DNA from: Flavobacterium foetidum | Lineage (GTDB): Bacteria > Bacteroidota > Bacteroidia > Flavobacteriales > Flavobacteriaceae | Assembly: GCF_004634245.1 (NCBI RefSeq) | Contig: NZ_SJTF01000003.1 | Location: 248,001-312,000, forward strand | Length of the DNA: 64,000 bases | Direction: 5' to 3' | Shown: positions 44,224-52,343 of the stretch, one piece after another | Position numbering within the stretch: position 1 is the stretch's first letter | Layout: each line of letters opens with the position of its first letter | Notes under the pieces: model-generated | The model's database searches: none | The model's input: only the letters and a program-made list of their open reading frames with translations | What the model was told of the DNA's origin: nothing | Translations under genes and position numbers: made by a program

Positions 44224-44422
44224 AAATCCGTTGGGTGAAATTGAGTAAAAATAACTTCATTTAAGAATTAAAATCTAATTAGATCTGCTAAAATCTGCGT
44301 GAATTTCTTTTGTTTATAAATTTTTCACGCAGATTCATACAGATTAAAGCAGATTTAGACAGATTTATATCTAAGCTGATTTAATAGAATTGAAAAAAAT
44401 AATTTCACCCAACGGGTTAAAT
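44224..44422 (-). mobile_element. MITE-like element, copy B (long form)
   Basis: About 199 bp lie between near-perfect terminal inverted repeats, CCGTTGGGTGAAATT on the left and AATTTCACCCAACGG on the right. The interior holds TTTTCACGCAGATTCATACA and other AGATT words that can also pair. Its reverse complement aligns with 20557-20718. No ORF. It abuts the truncated PepSY remnant. Confidence 0.8.
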
Positions 44423-44586
44423 GATGCTATTTTTAATTTGTTTATTGCTTTCAGATATCTTTATTTTTAAGAATGCATTTTTAATTTCGAAACATCTTTT
44501 TGCAACATAACGATAACCTTTTTTAATTTAAAGGCTCAAAAAAGATTAAATAAACATACGAGCAACTGAACAACTCTGCGCAATCA
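44423..44586. other. Convergent gap before the galactan locus
   Basis: About 160 bp of AT-rich sequence after the MITE, before the stop codon of the GH2 gene. No ORF, no clear T-tract terminator for the leftward operon. Confidence 0.35.
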
Positions 44587-47022
44587 CTATTCGGACTTTA
44601 TTTTTATTTTCCCCTTCTGAAGCCCCTTGCCCGTAACTTCCAATTGGATTTCGCCAGCATTTTTAATAGATTTAACCAACACTACCAATTTCCCACTGAA
44701 AAGCTTCATTTTATTGTCATGGAATATTTCCAATGATGTTGCATCTCCATTACACGCTGCTCTATAAGTTCCGGCTCCAGTAACTTTAAATTCCAGTTCG
44801 TCGACAGCCGTTGGACATGGAATTCCGTTTTTGTCTACCACCGAAACTGTAACAAAAGAAATATCATCTCCGTCAGCTTTGATTGTTTTACGATCCGCTT
44901 CTAGCACAATTTTATAAGGATCTCCAGCGGTTTTAATTTCATTTTCTGCCGCTATTTTCCCATTTGAATCAAATGCTACGACTTTTACGGTTCCAGGTTC
45001 ATATTTTACATCGTTCCACATCAATCTGTAACGGTTCTGTGGCGTCGAATTGTTTTTCTTTTGAACACCCATACTTTTTCCATTTACAAAAAGCTCGGCG
45101 CTGTCATAATTGGTATAAACAAAAACTGGAGCAATTTCTCCCTCTCTTCCTTTCCAGTTCCAATGCGGGAGTATATGAAGCGTTTTCTCTTTTGTATTCC
45201 ATCTGCTTCTGTAAAGATAAAAACGGTCTTTAGGAAGTCCTGCCAAATCTGAAATCCCGAAATAAGAACTTCTTGAAGGCCATTTTTCGTCATATGGCGT
45301 TGGTTCTCCTAAATAGTCAAAACCAGTCCAAACAAACTCTCCAATAACCCAAGGTTTGTCATCCTGAAGCACAAAATCCTCATCAGGAACATTGGACCAG
45401 CTGCAAGCTTCTAAATCATATGAAGAGCTTTGAAAATCATCGTATTCTTTATTTTTTGCCTGTACAACAGGAAACTTATAAATTCCCCTTGAACTCACTG
45501 TTGAAGCCGTTTCAGAACCTAATATAAGTCCTTGCGGAAATGTTTTATACGCTTCTTCGTAAAGATGTACTCTATAATTTAATCCCGGAATATCGAGCAA
45601 AGCTCCAAAACCAGATTCCATAGTGGCTTTTACCTGATCCATACCAACGGTCACAGGCCTTGTAGGATCTTCACGGTGAAAAATGTCCTGCAACCATCTC
45701 GCGCGTTTTACTCCTTCAGCGCCCCATTGATCCGGAACTTCATTTCCTGAACTCCACATTACAATACAAGGATGATTGCGTGTAGCTCTCACTAAATTTA
45801 CAATGTCTTTTTCGGCATATTCTTGAAAAAAGCGATGATATCCGTTTTGTACTTTTGGCTTTGCCCACTCATCAAAACTTTCTGCCAGAAACATGAATCC
45901 CATTTCGTCGGCCAGTTCCAACTGTTCAAAAGAAGGCATGTTATGAGAACTTCTAATCGCGTTACATCCCATATCTTTTAGAATCGTAAGCTGTCTTCTA
46001 AGCGCTGCTTTATTTATAGCCGCACCAAGAGGTCCTAAATCATGATGAAGACAAACTCCTTTAAATTTCGTTACTTTACCATTAAGGCTGAACCCTTTAT
46101 TAGCTTCATATTTAATAAAACGGATACCGAATTTTATATTTTGTTCGTCTTTTAAAGTTCCATCTGCAGCATATAATTTGGTTGTCGCTGTATACAAATA
46201 AGGTGTTTCAGGACTCCACAAATGAGGTTTTGCGACCACTATTATTTGATGGATTGTTTGATCTTTCGTTTCTCCGCCTTTTTGTGTCGCTACAACATTA
46301 TTGTCGGCATCTTTTATTTGCGTAATCATCGACATGTTACTGCCTTGAAATGCAGCTTTAATATCGACAACAGCATGATCGTCTTTCATTTCAGGAGTTG
46401 TAATAAAAGTTCCCCATTGTTTAAAACTATCTTCTTCTTTTATTACAATACTAACATTTCTATATAGTCCGGCTCCAGGGTACCATCTTGACGAAAAAGG
46501 CAAATTAGTCAATTTAACAGCCAATAGATTTTCCGCATCTGCTTTTAAATCATTCGTAATATCGATATAAAAATAGCTGTAGCCATAACCCCATTCTCCT
46601 ATCTTTTTTCCGTTTAAGTAAACTTGTGGTTCACTCATAGCACCTTCAAAAATAAGAAGTGCTTTTTTTCCTTTTTTAAACTGCGGAATAGAGAATGTGT
46701 TACGGTACCACCCCGTTCCAATATGTGGTAATGATCCGGTACGACCTGTTTTTTCTGTTGGAATTTTTTCTCCGTTTTGTTCAATTGCCGAAACCTGTTT
46801 GTCCCATTCTTTGTCAAAAGGTCCGTAAATAGCCCAGTCATGAGGTACGCAGACTTTTTCCCATTTAGAAGTATTAAAATCTACAGAAAAAGCGTCTTCT
46901 TTAACTTCTTTAGAAAAACGCCAATTGTCTTTTAAAACAACTGTGGTAGATTGTGACATCATTTTTCCAGATGAAAAAAACAGCAAACTGGAGCATAATA
47001 TTGACCTAATAATTAATTTCAT
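44587..47022 (-). CDS. Glycoside hydrolase family 2, beta-galactosidase-like
   Basis: The product of about 811 residues has a signal peptide (MKLIIRSILCSSLLFFSSG). The GH2 layout follows: jelly-roll domain (HDWAIYGPF, TGWYRNTFSIP), Ig-like domain, TIM barrel with acid/base Glu in SSGNEVPDQW (near residue 426) and nucleophile Glu in LGSETAS (near 503), and C-terminal Ig-like domains. It removes terminal beta-galactose. With two GH53 endo-galactanases beside it, the probable substrate is galacto-oligosaccharides from beta-1,4-galactan. I place the start at 47022, since upstream in-frame ATGs give a lysine-rich tail before the signal peptide. Confidence 0.9.
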   Translation of the reverse strand: MKLIIRSILCSSLLFFSSGKMMSQSTTVVLKDNWRFSKEVKEDAFSVDFNTSKWEKVCVPHDWAIYGPFDKEWDKQVSAIEQNGEKIPTEKTGRTGSLPHIGTGWYRNTFSIPQFKKGKKALLIFEGAMSEPQVYLNGKKIGEWGYGYSYFYIDITNDLKADAENLLAVKLTNLPFSSRWYPGAGLYRNVSIVIKEEDSFKQWGTFITTPEMKDDHAVVDIKAAFQGSNMSMITQIKDADNNVVATQKGGETKDQTIHQIIVVAKPHLWSPETPYLYTATTKLYAADGTLKDEQNIKFGIRFIKYEANKGFSLNGKVTKFKGVCLHHDLGPLGAAINKAALRRQLTILKDMGCNAIRSSHNMPSFEQLELADEMGFMFLAESFDEWAKPKVQNGYHRFFQEYAEKDIVNLVRATRNHPCIVMWSSGNEVPDQWGAEGVKRARWLQDIFHREDPTRPVTVGMDQVKATMESGFGALLDIPGLNYRVHLYEEAYKTFPQGLILGSETASTVSSRGIYKFPVVQAKNKEYDDFQSSSYDLEACSWSNVPDEDFVLQDDKPWVIGEFVWTGFDYLGEPTPYDEKWPSRSSYFGISDLAGLPKDRFYLYRSRWNTKEKTLHILPHWNWKGREGEIAPVFVYTNYDSAELFVNGKSMGVQKKNNSTPQNRYRLMWNDVKYEPGTVKVVAFDSNGKIAAENEIKTAGDPYKIVLEADRKTIKADGDDISFVTVSVVDKNGIPCPTAVDELEFKVTGAGTYRAACNGDATSLEIFHDNKMKLFSGKLVVLVKSIKNAGEIQLEVTGKGLQKGKIKIKSE

Positions 47023-47040
47023 TTTCTTTTTACTTTTTTT

Positions 47041-47158
47041 CACCATTAAGGTAATAAAGCTTTGCCGCTGCTTTGTCATTAATAATTAAGAAAATTAAGT
47101 TATGCTTAATTTTCTTGACAAATCTTGACTTAATTAACTTCACTCCTTAATGGTAAAT
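47041..47158. repeat. Interspersed palindromic repeat (accattaag family), second copy
   Basis: CACCATTAAGG at the left and CCTTAATGGT at the right bracket AATTAAGAAAATTAAGTTATG and GCTTAATTTTCTT, a nested inverted repeat. It lies between the two glycosidase genes and resembles the 8314-8402 sequence. It may act as an mRNA hairpin that separates the GH2 from the upstream part of the operon. Confidence 0.6.
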
Positions 47159-47165
47159 TTAATAT

Positions 47166-48197
47166 TTAATTTTTGAAAGCATCCAATGCAGGCGAAGGTT
47201 TTCCGTCAGGAAGCCAAGCATTAAGCTGATAACCGCTCCAGCTTTTTTCGCCTTGCGGTTCCCAATAAATAACGCCTAAACCTTTATTATTAGGTACACT
47301 TTTTACGGCTTTTATAGTTGCCTCAAGCAGTTCTTTTGTGTTTTGTACTGCTTCGAAATCACCACCGACTTCTACAACCATAACTTCTTTGTTGTAACGC
47401 GAAGCCATATCTTTTAGATTATTTTCTAAATCTAAAATGGTGCTTTGGTAATCGGTTTTGATCCAATATGGATAATAGGATAAACCAATTACATCATATT
47501 TGACCTTGTTTTCGGTTGCTTTATCAAAAAACCATCTGAATTTTTCACTTTTATTCCCTTCGTCCAGATGCACTATCACTTTAATTTTTGGGTCAATCGC
47601 TTTTGTGGCTTCATACCCTTTATTGAGCAATTGCGCCAACTGACCAAAATTATCTGTGCTGCCTTCCGGCCAAAGCATACCGCCTGGAATTTCATTTCCG
47701 ACTTGAACCCATTCTGGAGTTACTCCTGCTTTTTTTAACAGTTTCAAAACGTCATAAGTATGCTGGTAAACATCTGTCAATAATTCTGGAAAAGAATGTT
47801 TTGCCCATGCTGCAGGTTTGTTTTGTTTGCCTGGATCCGCCCACGAATCGCTGTAATGAAAATTGATCATAATGCGCATTCCCATTTTTTGTGCTCTAAC
47901 CGCCATCACAACGGTTTCTTCGGGACTGCAGTGTCCGCTGGCTTTATCATCATTCGGATTTACCCAAACTCGAAGCCTGATGGTATTTATGCCGCGGTCT
48001 TTTAATAATTGCAGACAGTCTTTTTGAGAACCGTCTGCATCATAAAATTTATAACCGGTTGCTTCCATCTGTGGTAACCAGCCTACATCTGCTCCTTTTG
48101 AAAAGGAATTTTTTTCGCTAATCATTTTTGGTTTACACGAAGTAAAAGCAACACCAATTAGCATTAAAAAAGAAATAGTTTTTAGCGTTTTTTTCAT
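47166..48197 (-). CDS. GH53 endo-beta-1,4-galactanase, lipoprotein 1
   Basis: The 343-residue protein has a lipobox (GVAFTSCKPK) and the GH53 barrel: KGADVGWLPQMEATGYKFYD, NTIRLRVWVNP and FHYSDSWADPGKQ. The acid/base Glu lies in VQVGNEIPGGMLWPEG (near residue 168) and the nucleophile Glu in VVEVGGDFE (near 275). It cleaves beta-1,4-galactan inside the chain. The residues after the lipid cysteine (KPKMISEK) are basic, not acidic, so it may stay in the periplasm. It is paralogous to the next gene, 3 bp away. Confidence 0.92.
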   Translation of the reverse strand: MKKTLKTISFLMLIGVAFTSCKPKMISEKNSFSKGADVGWLPQMEATGYKFYDADGSQKDCLQLLKDRGINTIRLRVWVNPNDDKASGHCSPEETVVMAVRAQKMGMRIMINFHYSDSWADPGKQNKPAAWAKHSFPELLTDVYQHTYDVLKLLKKAGVTPEWVQVGNEIPGGMLWPEGSTDNFGQLAQLLNKGYEATKAIDPKIKVIVHLDEGNKSEKFRWFFDKATENKVKYDVIGLSYYPYWIKTDYQSTILDLENNLKDMASRYNKEVMVVEVGGDFEAVQNTKELLEATIKAVKSVPNNKGLGVIYWEPQGEKSWSGYQLNAWLPDGKPSPALDAFKN

Positions 48198-48200
48198 GAT

Positions 48201-49298
48201 TTAGTCTTTACTGAAAGCTTGCATTACAGATAAGGCATTGTTATCAAAACTATATAAAGCTTGATTTTCAAATGTAGAACCACTTGTAGATTGCGGTCCT
48301 TTAAATGCAACCCATTCACCGCCCCAATACGCAAAGCCTTGTCCATATTGCGATGTTTTTACTATGTTTTTAATATCCATAACAAAAGTTCTTTGTCCAG
48401 CAGGAGTGGCAGGATATCCTGGCACCAGCTGATCACTTGTTCCTACAATATTATTAGTCTGATCATTATGCAGTAAAGTAAAAGGATAAGCCGTTTCTGC
48501 AATCAGAACTTTTTTACTGAATTTCTTTCCTAAAGCATCAATAGTATTTTTTACTTCATTTAAATCCTTACCATGCCAAACAGGATAATATGATAATCCG
48601 ATATAATCGTAGTCAATACTTTTCATTTTGGTAAAAAACCAATCTGTACCGCCGCCATTTACACCAGCATAATGAATCATTATTTTTGTGTTGGGCGCTT
48701 TACTGCGAACTACTTCACTTGCAGCAGTTAATATTTCGATACATTGTTTTTCGTTACTGATAAGATTTCCTTGTGGCCATAATAATCCGCTGTTGATTTC
48801 ATTTCCGATCTGTATAATATCCGGATTTATTTCGGTAATAATTGTCGATGTATAAGACGTAACAGCCGATTTTAAATCGGTAAAATTTAGATTTTTCCAT
48901 TCTTCTGGAGTGGTCTGAACACCTGGATCTGCCCAATCATCAGAATAATGAACCGTAAGCCATACTCTTAAACCCGCTTGTCTTGCTTTTTGAGCCAATT
49001 GTTTTACTTCGCTCAAACCAGAGCGTCCATTTACAGGTTTTTTCCATAAACGAATTCGGACCGTATTACAACCTGCATTTTTTAGCGTGGTAAGCATCCC
49101 TTCGGCTTTTCCGTTATTGTAAAATTTAGTTCCCAGAGATTCCATTTGTGGCAGAAAAGAAACATCTGATGCCCGGATAAAAGTATCACTTGCATCTGGC
49201 GGATTAACCGGTTCTGTGTCTGCATTATCATTATTGGAGCATGAAAATTGAATTGCAGTTATAGCAAGTACTCCAAGAATCTTTATATATTTTTTCAT
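48201..49298 (-). CDS. GH53 endo-beta-1,4-galactanase, lipoprotein 2
   Basis: The product of about 365 residues starts MKKYIKILGVLAITAIQFSC with a lipobox. The tail after the cysteine (SNNDNADTEPVNPPDAS) is acidic and proline-rich, as in surface-exported lipoproteins. The GH53 fold shows FLPQMESLGTKFYN, WLTVHYSDDWADPG, acid/base Glu in IGNEINSGLLWPQG (near 166) and nucleophile Glu in IAETAYPF (near 266). It probably makes the first cut in galactan outside the cell. A start 78 bases further upstream is possible but would precede the signal peptide with polar residues. Confidence 0.92.
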   Translation of the reverse strand: MKKYIKILGVLAITAIQFSCSNNDNADTEPVNPPDASDTFIRASDVSFLPQMESLGTKFYNNGKAEGMLTTLKNAGCNTVRIRLWKKPVNGRSGLSEVKQLAQKARQAGLRVWLTVHYSDDWADPGVQTTPEEWKNLNFTDLKSAVTSYTSTIITEINPDIIQIGNEINSGLLWPQGNLISNEKQCIEILTAASEVVRSKAPNTKIMIHYAGVNGGGTDWFFTKMKSIDYDYIGLSYYPVWHGKDLNEVKNTIDALGKKFSKKVLIAETAYPFTLLHNDQTNNIVGTSDQLVPGYPATPAGQRTFVMDIKNIVKTSQYGQGFAYWGGEWVAFKGPQSTSGSTFENQALYSFDNNALSVMQAFSKD

Positions 49299-49415
49299 GA
49301 TAGAAGTTATAAATAGTGAAATTTTGAATTTAAAATAAGTTCTTTTACTATAAAAAAGAAGCTGACCGAAATGCATTAGGCAATCTATTATGTTTTTATA
49401 TCTGTATATTTTAAT

Positions 49416-49526
49416 GAGCTCCAGAGGAGCGAAATATTTATAGAAATTGAATTGTTATCGATAGCAAAGCTCCAGCGGAGCGACATTTTTTCTACACAAA
49501 CTATATATTTCGCTCCTCTGGAGCTC
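49416..49526. repeat. Large inverted repeat of gctccagaggagcg type
   Basis: GAGCTCCAGAGGAGCGAAAT at 49416 is the inverse complement of ATTTCGCTCCTCTGGAGCTC ending at 49526. A third related word, AGCTCCAGCGGAGCGACAT, lies inside at 49468-49486. The structure sits between the GH53 and susE-like genes. As RNA it would form a long hairpin inside the operon. It resembles dispersed elements of Bacteroidota genomes. Confidence 0.8.
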
Positions 49527-49629
49527 TTTTACATAGACATAAATGAATTTCTATAAATATTTCACTTCTCCGAAGCGTTTTTTCTTGTCCAATCCTTTTT
49601 CGGACAACCTCTCTTATTTTTTAATTCAA

Positions 49630-50697
49630 TTATGGCGTTGAAATAAACATATAACGGCCATCTAAGTCATTGAACCAGATTTCGTATTTTCCGGCTTCAA
49701 CAATAATATCTCCGCCATTGTCTCCCCAGCTTACGTCCCAACTATTGTTGGCTCTGAATTTCATTTTTCCAGCTTTCAAGGTTTGAGTAACTTTCCAGAT
49801 ATGACCATCAAATGCTGATTTTACTAAAGCAACATCTTGGCTCCAGCCCGTATCATCGCCTGTTAATACCGATCCCGTCAGCGTAATTGTTGCATAGGTT
49901 GTCATTGGTCCTGTGTACGGCGTAATTTTGTATGTCAATTCTTCAAGATTAACTTCAAAGCTGTAATAGCCGGAAGCAGCAGTCGGGAAAACACCTGGAT
50001 CCGTATCTGCTTCTGTAGCTCTGTATTGCACTTTAGCACCATTTGTTCCGTACAACGGAGCCCAGAATCCAATTTGTTCTATTAATTTAAACCCATCTTT
50101 GTTAAAAAATCCTGTATAATAGTGTTTTGCATTCTCTTTTGGATCTCTATAAATCGGCATATTGTTGCTTGTTACGCTCCATCCTGCTGCAGTTCCGGGT
50201 CCCACAAGAAACAAATCGACTTTAGGGAATACACCTCTATACGGAGTTAAATTGATTGTAATTGGCGTAGAAAGTTTTGGCTCAGAAAGTGTTGTACCAA
50301 CAGTAGATTTAATTCTCACATCAATTGTGCCTTCTACGCCAGGCGTAAGTCCAAGTGCAAGCGCTCTTGTGTTAAGCTCAGCAACCGAAATAGAAGCGTG
50401 CGTAGAAGTTGAAGAAGTGATGTCTACCGGCGCCGCAAACTCGGTATTGCTAGCCGCGAACTGTACAGTGTAAGTCACAATGGTTGGTGTGCCGTAGCTT
50501 ACCTTTTCCCAAGTAAAAGTCAAAGCCGTATTGTTGGGCGTTTCCTTATTTAGAATAGTTGAGGAGCCACCTTCTGGAGTTATCAAAGCAAAAGCAGCTT
50601 CTTGAGGTTCTAGAATCATTAAATTTTCTTCGTTTTCACAAGACCAAAATCCTGTAAGTAAAACAACAGCTATAAAAAATTTATATATAAGTTTCAT
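49630..50697 (-). CDS. SusE/SusF-like surface glycan-binding lipoprotein
   Basis: The 355-residue protein has a lipobox (GFWSCENEEN, acidic after Cys, so surface-exposed). A SusE-type N-terminal Ig-like domain follows (AFALITPEGGSSTILN, TFTWEKVSYGTPTIVTYTV). Later carbohydrate-binding-like beta domains have VDLFLVGPGTAAGW and KMKFRANNSWDVSWGDNGG. Such proteins hold polysaccharide at the cell surface beside the SusCD complex. It is placed directly after the susD-like gene, as in the galactan locus of Bacteroides thetaiotaomicron (BT4667-4673). Confidence 0.88.
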   Translation of the reverse strand: MKLIYKFFIAVVLLTGFWSCENEENLMILEPQEAAFALITPEGGSSTILNKETPNNTALTFTWEKVSYGTPTIVTYTVQFAASNTEFAAPVDITSSTSTHASISVAELNTRALALGLTPGVEGTIDVRIKSTVGTTLSEPKLSTPITINLTPYRGVFPKVDLFLVGPGTAAGWSVTSNNMPIYRDPKENAKHYYTGFFNKDGFKLIEQIGFWAPLYGTNGAKVQYRATEADTDPGVFPTAASGYYSFEVNLEELTYKITPYTGPMTTYATITLTGSVLTGDDTGWSQDVALVKSAFDGHIWKVTQTLKAGKMKFRANNSWDVSWGDNGGDIIVEAGKYEIWFNDLDGRYMFISTP

Positions 50698-50725
50698 TTT
50701 GTGTATCGTTTAAGTTAAAAAAGTT

Positions 50726-52333
50726 TTAGTAACCTGTGTTTTGCGTCAAATTTCTGTTGGCTCCCAATGAACCCTCCGGAATAGGAAAAACGCTCATATG
50801 AGAAGCAATCGCAATTCCTTTTGAAGAATTTCCTTTCCATGCCCAATTGTAAGAACCGCCAGTATATTTTCCAAAACGAATCAAATCTTGCCTTCTGTGC
50901 GCTTCCCAGTGCAATTCTCGAGCTCTTTCATCAATAAGAAAATCAAGCGTCAGCTCACTTAAAGTAATGTTCCCAACAGTCGAATTATTATTCGCTCTTT
51001 GTCTTAAAGCATTTACATAATTTAATGCTTGAGTAGTTGTTCCGTTTCCACCTCTCAAAGTGGCTTCTGCATACATTAAATACACATCGGCCAATCTGAA
51101 TAATGGAAAATCGGTATCCGCATACGTAGAACTTATTCCGTTTACTCCTGTAGAAGTTTTATTAGAAAATTTCGACAAAATATAACCTTGTGTTTTTACA
51201 CCAATATCGTCAATATCAATAGACCTTTGTTTTGCTGGATCTCCCGGCACGCCTTTACCTATTGTATTTCTAGTGTCTTGACTGAATTTTGCACCATCAA
51301 ATTTTTGAGCAAATTCTTTTCTGATTCTCAGCGCTCCTGTCCAGCCGCCAATTCCAAAATCGGCACCATTGTTTTCCCAAGCACCAATTTGTCCGTTTGT
51401 CAACACAGTTGTGGCTCCCCAGTTTTGTGAAACTGCTCCGTCTGACTGGATTCCGAATATGATTTCTTCAGAAGTATTATTGTCTGCTTTAAAATTGTCC
51501 AAATATTTTGGTTTCAAAGTATAGCCGCTTGCTATGATTTCGTTGCACATGGTAATACAATCATTAAAACGATTGGCCTGAATGTAAACTTGTGCATTCA
51601 AATACATTTTAGCCAAAATCATGCGCGCCATAGATTGGTCTACTCTTCCGTATTCGTTTGTTCTGGCAGCTTTCAAATCGGGCAATACCGCTTTTAATTC
51701 AGTTTCGATGAAATCGAATAATTGTTTTCTGTTTACTTCTGGTCCTGTAAAATTTAGAGGATCGTTCTCGGTATACATTGGCGCTTTTCCAAATAAATCC
51801 ATCATCATATAATAAGCATAGGCTCTTAAAACACGAACCTCTTGACGATAAAGTGCTATATCGGCCAAAGTAGCTGCATTTGTAATGCCTCTTGCGCTTA
51901 ATTTGTCTGGTGTGCTTTGGCGTAGAAACTCATTTGCATAAGCCACAGAAACCATAGTTCTGCTAAACATTCCTAAAATAACCGGATTTGCTGGTGTCCA
52001 GATATTGCGCTGTAATTCTGCCGTTCCTCCATCATTTTCATAACTCCAAACCAGTTCGTCTGTCGTTAATTCCTGCATGTACAACAAACATCTTGTAAAT
52101 TGGCTCGTTCCTGCATCGACACCTTCAAGCGAAGAATCGTTTGGGCCGATAACCCCAGTCAAAGTCAGATTGCCGTAAACGCCAGCAAATGCTTTTTTAT
52201 ATCCATCTGGAGTAGAAAACAATACATCAGAAGAAAGTACATCGTCGTCTTTGGAGACAACATTTAGATCATCTGTACAGGACTGAAACATAACAGACAA
52301 TGCCACTATGGTTATTACTATATATTTTTTCAT
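50726..52333 (-). CDS. SusD-like glycan-binding lipoprotein (galactan locus)
   Basis: The product of about 535 residues starts at ATG 52333 with MKKYIVITIVALSVMFQSC and a lipobox (Cys-Thr-Asp-Asp). The SusD core is clear: GYKKAFAGVYGNLTLTG, YRQEVRVLRAYAYYMMMDLFG, DFPLFRLADVYLMYAEATL and ARELHWEAHRRQDLIRFG. It ends with LTQNTGY. It captures galactan fragments and lids the SusC-like barrel encoded 10 bp upstream. A further 78-base upstream extension lacks a signal and overlaps the susC end, so I reject it. Confidence 0.92.
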   Translation of the reverse strand: MKKYIVITIVALSVMFQSCTDDLNVVSKDDDVLSSDVLFSTPDGYKKAFAGVYGNLTLTGVIGPNDSSLEGVDAGTSQFTRCLLYMQELTTDELVWSYENDGGTAELQRNIWTPANPVILGMFSRTMVSVAYANEFLRQSTPDKLSARGITNAATLADIALYRQEVRVLRAYAYYMMMDLFGKAPMYTENDPLNFTGPEVNRKQLFDFIETELKAVLPDLKAARTNEYGRVDQSMARMILAKMYLNAQVYIQANRFNDCITMCNEIIASGYTLKPKYLDNFKADNNTSEEIIFGIQSDGAVSQNWGATTVLTNGQIGAWENNGADFGIGGWTGALRIRKEFAQKFDGAKFSQDTRNTIGKGVPGDPAKQRSIDIDDIGVKTQGYILSKFSNKTSTGVNGISSTYADTDFPLFRLADVYLMYAEATLRGGNGTTTQALNYVNALRQRANNNSTVGNITLSELTLDFLIDERARELHWEAHRRQDLIRFGKYTGGSYNWAWKGNSSKGIAIASHMSVFPIPEGSLGANRNLTQNTGY

Positions 52334-52343
52334 GATTTTGTTG

